Source: an uncultured Acidobacteriota bacterium
Lineage (GTDB): Bacteria; Acidobacteriota; Thermoanaerobaculia; UBA5066
Direction: 5' to 3'
Length of the DNA stretch: 7,989 nt
Assembly: GCA_937902605.1 (NCBI GenBank)
Contig: CALFNC010000265.1
Location: 1-7,989 of the forward strand
The notes under the pieces are model-generated. The model ran no database searches. It worked only from the letters and a program-made list of their open reading frames with translations, and was not told the DNA's origin. The position numbers and the translations under genes are program-made. Each line of letters begins with the position of its first letter. Positions within the stretch are counted from its first letter, which is position 1. Below, one piece after another: positions 1 through 5,020 of the stretch.

Positions 1-252
1 CACACCGGGGACACGTCCTTCCGGACGGCTCGCGAACGGGAGGATCTGTTCCTTAGGCCAGCGGCAAGCGGTCAGCCCCGCCATGCCGAGAGACGCCGCC
101 ATAATTTTCAGGAATCCCCGCCGGGTCGCGGGAGCGACCAGCTCTTCCGACATGCCCGGGAACTCGTCTTTCGCCCATTGCTGGAATTCGGGCGAGTCGG
201 CCAGCTCGTCCAGGCTTCGCCAGTAGCTTTTCCCCAACGGTGCCTCGCTCAT
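1..252 (-). CDS. actB: Alternative complex III subunit B, N-terminus (TAT-variant molybdopterin oxidoreductase family), partial
   Basis: The first 84 codons are visible and the gene continues beyond base 1. The opening has the YWRSLDELADSPEF pattern typical of the family whose twin-arginine signal sits about 45 residues in rather than at the N-terminus. Here the signal is TRRGFLKIM (Arg44-Arg45), followed by a hydrophobic stretch and LTACR, with Cys63 in a lipobox-like setting. The segment KEQILPF at about 67-73 and a later PEG-VPG are also typical of ActB. In the known family the protein is a periplasm-facing fusion of a molybdopterin-oxidoreductase-like domain, which lacks the cofactor, with a domain carrying iron-sulfur clusters; it accepts electrons within the quinol:acceptor complex. 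The catalytic body is not in this window. The start is ATG at 252, with only a weak GAGG directly before it. It lies 85 bases downstream of actA on the same strand, the usual act order. Identification is strong despite the truncation. Confidence 0.9.
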   Translation of the reverse strand, partial: MSEAPLGKSYWRSLDELADSPEFQQWAKDEFPGMSEELVAPATRRGFLKIMAASLGMAGLTACRWPKEQILPFASRPEGRVPGV

Positions 253-278
253 CCTCGACCGATCCCCACCCTCTCGCC

Positions 279-332
279 GGGCCGGCCAGGCCCTCCCCAG
301 GTCTTAGCGGAGCAGGCGGCGCCTGCGCCGCC
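279..332. repeat. Two inverted repeats in the actA-actB gap
   Basis: Two compact inverted repeats fill much of the 85-base spacer. The first, 315-332, is a perfect GGCGGCGC/GCGCCGCC pair around CT and begins 5 bases after the actA stop codon when read on the minus strand. The second, 279-293, is GGGCC/GGCCC around five bases. Neither is followed by a T-tract on the minus strand, so they are poor intrinsic terminators. They could act as RNA-processing or 3'-end-stabilising hairpins that adjust the actA:actB ratio. In such GC-rich DNA some palindromes arise by chance, so function is inferred. Confidence 0.4.
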
Positions 333-337
333 CGCGG

Positions 338-1015
338 TCACCGATGACATGTGTAACAGTCCGTAGACGGATTGATGTTTCGGGCCTCCCGAAGGCGCCG
401 TCCGTACTTCACCGGGTCCTCCGGAGCGACCCAGTCCATCGACGTGACCGCTTCCGGCGGGCGGAGATGCCGGTCGGGATCGCGGTGGCAGTCGAGGCAC
501 CAGCTCATCGAGAGGGTCTCGACCTGCTTGACCACCTCCATCTTGTCGACCCGCCCATGGCACTCCACACATCCGACGCCCCGCGTCACGTGAGCCGAAT
601 GGTTGAAGTACACGTATTGCGGCAGGTCGTGAACCTTCACCCACGCGACCGGCATCCCGGTCGCGAAACTCTCGCGGATCGGAATCAACTTCTCGCTTCC
701 GGCCCGGATCTTTGCGTGGCAGTTCATGCAGGTCTGTGTCGGGGGGATCGCCGCCTTCGCGGCGGTCTCGACCGACGTGTGGCAATACCGGCAGTTGATC
801 CCGAGCTCCCCCGCATGCAGGGCATGGCTATAGGGGACTGGCTGTTCAGGCTGGTAACCGACCGCGAAAGTCTTGGGCGAACCACCGAGCCAGACGAGGA
901 GCACGAGATAGGCCGGTACGGCGGCCAGCGAGATCCCGAGCACGGGGCGGAGGAGGTTGGCCCCCCTCGGAAAAACAAATCGACCCTTCGAGCCGTTCCC
1001 GTTCATCACGCACAA
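338..1015 (-). CDS. actA: Alternative complex III pentaheme cytochrome c subunit ActA
   Basis: The protein has 225 residues and five CxxCH heme c sites: CRYCH (75-79), CMNCH (96-100), CVECH (149-153), CLDCH (173-177) and CYTCH (220-224). One N-terminal membrane helix (about 24-43) anchors it with the hemes in the periplasm. The stretch QPVPYSHALHAGELGINCRY just before and into heme 1 and the IPPTQTCMNCH segment are hallmarks of ActA. Extra histidines (64, 67, 129, 139, 142) are candidate distal ligands. In the known complex ActA relays electrons from the quinol-oxidising core to a cytochrome or oxidase. The listed start is TTG at 1015, with AAGGA 12-13 bases upstream. GTG at 1009 or ATG at 1006 are nearly as plausible and change only three residues. 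It lies 47 bases after the PhoD-like gene and is followed by actB, which supports the assignment. The length and five-heme count match the family. Confidence 0.93.
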   Translation of the reverse strand: MCVMNGNGSKGRFVFPRGANLLRPVLGISLAAVPAYLVLLVWLGGSPKTFAVGYQPEQPVPYSHALHAGELGINCRYCHTSVETAAKAAIPPTQTCMNCHAKIRAGSEKLIPIRESFATGMPVAWVKVHDLPQYVYFNHSAHVTRGVGCVECHGRVDKMEVVKQVETLSMSWCLDCHRDPDRHLRPPEAVTSMDWVAPEDPVKYGRRLREARNINPSTDCYTCHR

Positions 1016-1030
1016 TGCTAGACGATTTCC

Positions 1031-1059
1031 TTTTTAAGATGGAGAGTCGATCTCAACAA
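1031..1059 (-). promoter_or_regulatory. Possible promoter for the act genes
   Basis: On the minus strand TTGTTG (1059-1054) and TAAAAA (1036-1031) are separated by exactly 17 bases, inside the short gap between the PhoD-like gene and actA. This is one of the few AT-rich patches in the window. Initiation about 7 bases downstream would give a leader of only about 10-18 bases. The AAGGA that could serve as ribosome site overlaps the -10, so the patch may serve translation rather than transcription. Confidence 0.3.
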
Positions 1060-1062
1060 TCT

Positions 1063-2169
1063 TCAGGGTCCCGTGATCGCGACAGACTCCTGTCTCAGGC
1101 CAGCCAGCGGGATTTTGAAGGAGAGGGGAGTGCTGCCATCCTCCTCCCGTAACTCGATCGTCAGACGCGGCTCCGGGCGGTCCCACTCGATGACAAGAGC
1201 CCCGAAGTTATTCGATCGAAGAGAGTTCTCGATGCGGTACTTATTTCGGTTGTTCGCGACGACGTTGTAGGCCGCCAGATTCAGTCCGCTCGCGGTCACA
1301 TCCAGGAGCGGGTATCCAAGCCCAGCGTCCATTTCGGATATTTCGGCCAAATGGCGCTCTCCGGTCAAAAAGACCACCCCGGCCGCCTTCGTCCCGCGGA
1401 GCAAAGCGAAGAGGCGCTCGCGCTCGAAGGGGAAATTGGCCCATTTCTCGAAGCCCCCCTCCTCGACCGCGACCTGGATGTCCGAGACGATCAGGCGAAC
1501 CTCGGCGGGCTTCCTCAGCTGCTCTCCCAGGAAGGCCCACTGCTCTTCGCCGAGATAGGTCGCCGCCGGATCGCTCTTCGGCGCGTACGGTCCGTCGGCA
1601 CGATGCAGGAAACTGCTCTTCTTGAGCGGTGTCCGATTGAAACGCGTGTCGAGCAGGATCACCTGGAGACGCTTGCCCGGCGGCCCGAAGATGACCGAAT
1701 CCCAGATCCCAGGACGGGTCCGTCTGGGCGAATCGGCCGGGACCCCGAAGAAGTCGAGGAAGATCCTCCGGACGGCTTCCCTCTTCCCCGGCTCGGCGGC
1801 CGGGTCGTCGATCCCGAAGTCTTCGTCGCCCCAGGTCGCGAGAATGTTCGCGCTCCTCCGGAGCTTCTGGAAGCCCGGATTGGCGCCCAGCTTCGCGATG
1901 TCCCGCTCCCTCTTCTCCATGTTCCCAGGGTCCTGCGGGTAATAGACGTCTCCCGTGAAGATGAAGAGGTCAGGGCGGAACCGCTGGATCGCGTCCCATA
2001 CCGGCTGCCGCTTGTTCTGATCGACGCACGATCCGAACGCGACCCGATGGACCACCGGGACTTCCTCTGCAGGGCCTGAATCTGCGTGACCGGCCGATGG
2101 GAGAACGAAAGCCGTCAGCAGGGTGAGCGAGAGCGTCCCGAGTCCTCTCATGAATCTCGATTCTCCCAT
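1063..2169 (-). CDS. Secreted PhoD-like metallophosphatase/phosphodiesterase with a diverged active site
   Basis: The protein has 368 residues. A Sec-type signal (about 1-29, cleavage likely after GHA) leads into a PhoD-like metallophosphatase domain: FGSC (45-48), FTGDVYY (71-77), ATWGDEDFGIDD (111-122), LLDTR (172-176), VSDIQ (228-232) and FLTGERHLAEI (267-277). The family hydrolyses phosphomonoesters or diesters outside the cytoplasm using two metal ions. Two key blocks deviate. The usual W-D-D-H-D is W-G-D-E-D (113-117), so the His of the conserved block is Glu116. The usual GD-R/x-H is GERH (270-273). Activity or metal choice may therefore differ. Classical PhoD has a twin-arginine signal; this one does not. 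The start is ATG at 2169 with GGAG 4 bases upstream; ATG at 2151, giving a shorter signal peptide, is an alternative. It lies upstream of actA on the same strand, but a functional link is unproven. The substrate is unknown. Confidence 0.8.
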   Translation of the reverse strand: MGESRFMRGLGTLSLTLLTAFVLPSAGHADSGPAEEVPVVHRVAFGSCVDQNKRQPVWDAIQRFRPDLFIFTGDVYYPQDPGNMEKRERDIAKLGANPGFQKLRRSANILATWGDEDFGIDDPAAEPGKREAVRRIFLDFFGVPADSPRRTRPGIWDSVIFGPPGKRLQVILLDTRFNRTPLKKSSFLHRADGPYAPKSDPAATYLGEEQWAFLGEQLRKPAEVRLIVSDIQVAVEEGGFEKWANFPFERERLFALLRGTKAAGVVFLTGERHLAEISEMDAGLGYPLLDVTASGLNLAAYNVVANNRNKYRIENSLRSNNFGALVIEWDRPEPRLTIELREEDGSTPLSFKIPLAGLRQESVAITGP

Positions 2170-2304
2170 TCCGCTCCGTCCACGAAATCACCCGGGGCCT
2201 CCGTTTTCGCGAAGACGGGCACCAAGACCGTTCGCCACATCGTCGGACAAGAACTATCGGCGACATTCGGCCTCGGCGCAACCCCGCCCGCTAGAATCGC
2301 CGGC
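2170..2304. promoter_or_regulatory. Divergent intergenic region between the PhoD-like gene and the partner-switch operon
   Basis: This 135-base gap is the largest non-coding stretch and must hold the start signals for both directions. Leftward, only the ribosome site GGAG just before ATG 2169 is clear; I found no convincing -35/-10 pair. Rightward, a TAGAAT box stands 7 bases before the GTG start of the kinase gene (listed separately). An open frame continues upstream of that GTG, but it contains no ATG, GTG or TTG start codon between 2170 and 2305. The next in-frame ATG lies inside the PhoD-like gene. Confidence 0.55.
2292..2304 (+). promoter_or_regulatory. -10-like TAGAAT box for a possibly leaderless operon transcript
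   Basis: TAGAAT (2292-2297) matches the -10 consensus at five of six positions and is followed by 7 bases before GTG 2305, placing the expected transcription start at or next to the start codon. No Shine-Dalgarno sequence precedes this GTG. No good -35 element is visible; TTCGGC at 2266-2271 would need a 20-base spacer. The arrangement resembles the TANNNT-plus-7 pattern of leaderless genes. It rests on a single six-base match. Confidence 0.35.
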
Positions 2305-2718
2305 GTGGAGTTCACGGGCGAGCGGATCTTTCCCGCGACCTTCGAGATGGTCGCCAGAAGCGTGGCCTGGGCTCGCGAGACAGCCGCAGACGCCGAGCTC
2401 CCGTCCGGCCGTGCGCTCCACCTGGAGCTCGCCGTCGAAGAGGCCGTTGCGAACGTCGTCCGTCACGCGTACCCGGGGCGGCCCGGGGACTTCCGCATCC
2501 GGGTGACGGGCGACGTCGGCGTCGTCCGCGTCGAGCTCGAGGACTCCGGGATCCCCTTCGACCCGACGGAAGAAGGAGGGATCCCCGACGGTCCTGTTGG
2601 GCAACGTCCCGCCGGCGGACATGGGCTGCCGCTCATTCGGCGCGTCACCAGCCGCCTCTCCTACCGGCGCGAGGACGGGCGCAACCACCTCCTCTTCGAG
2701 CTGGTATCTGAGGGCTGA
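2305..2718 (+). CDS. Anti-sigma factor-type serine kinase (HATPase, RsbW/BtrW-like)
   Basis: The predicted product has 137 residues and forms a single GHKL ATPase domain of the anti-sigma serine kinase type. The N-box is ELAVEEAVANVVRHAY (41-56), with the catalytic Glu45/46 and metal-coordinating Asn50. The G1 region is ELEDSGIPFDP (77-87) and the G2 glycine loop is GGHGL (104-108). Such kinases bind a sigma factor or other partner and phosphorylate a cognate STAS protein, which breaks the switch. Length and all nucleotide-binding boxes are normal, so it should be active. GTG at 2305 is the only possible in-frame start downstream of the divergent PhoD-like gene; no ribosome site is seen. The stop codon directly abuts the ATG of the phosphatase gene, implying coupled translation. 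With the phosphatase and the STAS gene it makes a complete partner-switching cassette. The partner it holds is not encoded here. Confidence 0.88.
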   Translation: MEFTGERIFPATFEMVARSVAWARETAADAELPSGRALHLELAVEEAVANVVRHAYPGRPGDFRIRVTGDVGVVRVELEDSGIPFDPTEEGGIPDGPVGQRPAGGHGLPLIRRVTSRLSYRREDGRNHLLFELVSEG

Positions 2719-4683
2719 ATGCTCCGCCGGCTGTCGATCGGTCCTCGTCTCGTCCTGCTCCTTCTCGCCGGCGCCGGGGCGGTCCTATGGGCCGTCGTCG
2801 GGTACAGCGCGAGGGCGTCACGGCGAATCCTGGAAGAGGAGCTGCAGGTGAAGGCCCGCGCGATTGCAGTCGCGACCGCCGGCCGCATCACGGATGCGAG
2901 CCAGTCGGTCGAGAGGACCGTGGACACACTCGCTCTCTCCCTCGAGACGCTCTCTCCGGCTGACGACCGCCTGGCCCCGCTCCTCCGCGAAGCGGTCAGG
3001 CGGAACTCGGACCTCTTCGGCTCGGCCGTGGCACGGGTTCCGGACAAACCCGCCGCTGCGCCCCACTACGTCCCCTACGTCTATCGGGCGAAAGAGGGAC
3101 TCGCGGTGAGGGACCTCGCTACCCCTTCCTACGACGTCGGCCACCGCGACTGGTACCGTCAGCCCCTGGACCGCCGCCGGCCTGTCTGGAGCGAGCCGTA
3201 TCTTGACGAAGGGGGCGGGGAGATCCTGATGGCGACCTACTCGGTCCCGGTCCTCTCCCGCGACGGGTCCGTCCGGGCGATCGTCACGGGAGACGTCTCC
3301 CTCGGCTTCCTGACGGAGCTCCTCAGCTCTCTCCCCGTCGGCGAGGCGGGATATGCCTTTCTCATCTCCCCGAGCGGGAAGTTCCTCGCCCACCCGACTC
3401 GTTCCCTAGTGATGAGAGAGTCGATCTTCGGCGTCGCCGACGCGAGGCGGGACCCGGTCCTCCGCGCCGTCGGGGAACGGATGACCCGCGGCGAGTCGGG
3501 GTTCGTCCCGATCCTCTCCCTGTCCTCCCGTAAGCCGTCGTTCGTCGCCTTCTCCCCGGCTTTGCCCCTCGGCTCCGTGGGCGTCATCTTCCGCCGCGAA
3601 GCGATCACGGGGCGCGTGAACCGCCTGACGGCCGCCCAGGTGCTGATCGGAGCCGCTGGATTCCTGATCCTGGTCGGAGTGGTCTTCACGGCCACCCGCT
3701 CGATCGTCCGGCCGATTCGCGACCTGGAGCGGGCCACCACGGCCCTCGCCCGCGGAGACCTCGACACCCCGATTCCGGTTCTCAGCGGTCGGGACGAGGT
3801 GGCCCGGCTCGCCTCCGCTTTCGCGACGATGCAGACGGATCTTCGGACGCACATCGAGGAGCTGAAGGTCGCCACCAAAGCCCGGGAACGCCTCGAAGGC
3901 GAGCTCCGTATCGCCCGCTCGATCCAGAGGGCTCTCATCCCGAAGGAGATCGTCCAGCGGCCCGAGTTTGACCTCGCCGTCCTCCTGGAGCCCGCACGCG
4001 AGGTGGGCGGAGACTTTTACGACTTCTTCGAGCTGGACGGCGACCGTTTCGTCCTGGCGGTCGGCGACGTCTCGGGAAAAGGGATACCGGCCGCGCTGTA
4101 CATGTCGGCCGCCGGGACGCTCCTCCGGGCCCTCGTACGCGAGCAAGGCGACCCGGGGCTGGCCCTCACGCGCCTCAACGCCGAGCTCTCTGCCAACTCG
4201 GCGTCGTCGATGTTCGTGACCCTATTCGTCGCGGTGGTCCATCTCCCGACTGGCGAGTGCCTGACCGGGAACGGCGGGCACAATCCGCCCTTCGTAGCGC
4301 ACCCGGACGGGAGCGTGGACTTGCTACCGGTCCTTCCGGGGTTCGTGATCGGTCCGAAGCGCGGGCTCACGTACCGGTCCGGGAGCTACACCCTCGCCCC
4401 GGGGGAGACGCTCCTCCTCTACACGGACGGGGTCACCGAGGCGATGGATCGGGCCGAGAACATGTTTGGGTCGGAACGAACCGCCGCGTGCCTTTCGCGT
4501 TCGGCTTCCCTCGGATGCGGCCCGGTCGTCCAGACAATCCGGAAGGCGGTCGCGGACTTCTCGGACGGCGCTCCGCAGTCGGATGACATCACCATCCTCG
4601 CGTTCCGCTATCCCGGAGACCTCCTGCCTCCTCTTCCCGGAACCGCTCCTGTACGATCGCTCGAAGGGGGAACCGCGCGATGA
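2719..4683 (+). CDS. Membrane PP2C/SpoIIE-type serine phosphatase with dual Cache sensor and HAMP (RsbU/RsbP-like)
   Basis: The protein has 654 residues. It has a membrane helix (about 11-29), an extracytoplasmic dual Cache sensor (about 35-295), a second helix (about 304-325), a HAMP linker (about 326-378), a coiled segment ending in RIARSIQRALIPKE (397-410), and a PP2C-type phosphatase domain (about 415-630). The metal-binding acidic sites are present: EVGGDFYDF (428-436), GDVSGKG (449-455), YTDGVTE (568-574) and SDDITIL (621-627). It should dephosphorylate the STAS protein encoded next to it when its sensor is engaged. The Cache domain has Tyr138, Arg143, Trp145, Tyr146, Tyr161 and Asp192 in the spacing of amino-acid-binding dual Cache domains (see findings). 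The ATG follows the upstream stop with no gap and has GAGG about 7 bases before it. The gene ends in a proline-rich tail and overlaps the STAS gene by ATGA. Domain assignment is secure; the ligand is inferred. Confidence 0.93.
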   Translation: MLRRLSIGPRLVLLLLAGAGAVLWAVVGYSARASRRILEEELQVKARAIAVATAGRITDASQSVERTVDTLALSLETLSPADDRLAPLLREAVRRNSDLFGSAVARVPDKPAAAPHYVPYVYRAKEGLAVRDLATPSYDVGHRDWYRQPLDRRRPVWSEPYLDEGGGEILMATYSVPVLSRDGSVRAIVTGDVSLGFLTELLSSLPVGEAGYAFLISPSGKFLAHPTRSLVMRESIFGVADARRDPVLRAVGERMTRGESGFVPILSLSSRKPSFVAFSPALPLGSVGVIFRREAITGRVNRLTAAQVLIGAAGFLILVGVVFTATRSIVRPIRDLERATTALARGDLDTPIPVLSGRDEVARLASAFATMQTDLRTHIEELKVATKARERLEGELRIARSIQRALIPKEIVQRPEFDLAVLLEPAREVGGDFYDFFELDGDRFVLAVGDVSGKGIPAALYMSAAGTLLRALVREQGDPGLALTRLNAELSANSASSMFVTLFVAVVHLPTGECLTGNGGHNPPFVAHPDGSVDLLPVLPGFVIGPKRGLTYRSGSYTLAPGETLLLYTDGVTEAMDRAENMFGSERTAACLSRSASLGCGPVVQTIRKAVADFSDGAPQSDDITILAFRYPGDLLPPLPGTAPVRSLEGGTAR

Positions 4684-5012
4684 ACGTCACTCGGGTCAAC
4701 CACGGGTCTCACTCGGTCGTGACTCTGACAGGCCGTCTGGACACCGAGACCGCCCCCGGCTTCGAGGATACGTGCGGCCGCTGGATCGACGGAGGGTCGC
4801 TTCGGCTTCTGTTCGACTTCTCGACCCTCTTCTACGTCAGCAGCGCCGGTCTGCGCGCCCTCTTCGCGGTTGCGAAGAAGGCCACGGGAGCCGGCGGCGG
4901 CGTGGCCGGGTACGGCGCAACCGGGGCTGTCCAGGAGGTTTTCCACTTCGCGAGCTTCGCGGAGATCGTCCCCCTCGCGGAGGACGCCTCCTCGGCTCTC
5001 GCGCTCCTCTGA
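4680..5012 (+). CDS. STAS-domain anti-sigma factor antagonist (RsbV/SpoIIAA-like)
   Basis: The product is a 110-residue single STAS domain. Strand LTGRLDTETAP (16-26) is followed by the signature LLFDFSTLFYVSSAGLRALF (43-62). By family comparison the phospho-acceptor is Ser55 in VSSAGL; the usual Asp before it is Ser54, a common variant. Unphosphorylated, such proteins bind the anti-sigma kinase and release its captive partner; phosphorylation by the kinase inactivates them, and the PP2C phosphatase restores them. Start ATG 4680 overlaps the phosphatase stop (ATGA), with AGGGGG 9 bases upstream, so translation is probably coupled, giving linked amounts of sensor phosphatase and substrate. The length is usual for a stand-alone antagonist. 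Its stop lies 8 bases from the stop of the convergent alpha-2-macroglobulin gene, leaving no room for a separate terminator. Confidence 0.92.
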   Translation: MNVTRVNHGSHSVVTLTGRLDTETAPGFEDTCGRWIDGGSLRLLFDFSTLFYVSSAGLRALFAVAKKATGAGGGVAGYGATGAVQEVFHFASFAEIVPLAEDASSALALL

Positions 5013-5020
5013 ACGGCGCT

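Noticed and set aside
344..1021. A 225-codon open frame antisense to actA
   Set aside because: It spans almost exactly the actA frame on the opposite strand, has no recognisable domain and an Arg/Asp/Glu/His-rich composition typical of GC-rich shadow frames, while the minus strand encodes a clear pentaheme cytochrome.
2086..2304. Upstream extension of the kinase gene to ATG 2086 (a 210-residue product)
   Set aside because: The extra 73 residues overlap the start of the divergent PhoD-like gene, show low-complexity Ser/Glu/Arg sequence without a domain, and the conserved kinase domain begins just after GTG 2305.
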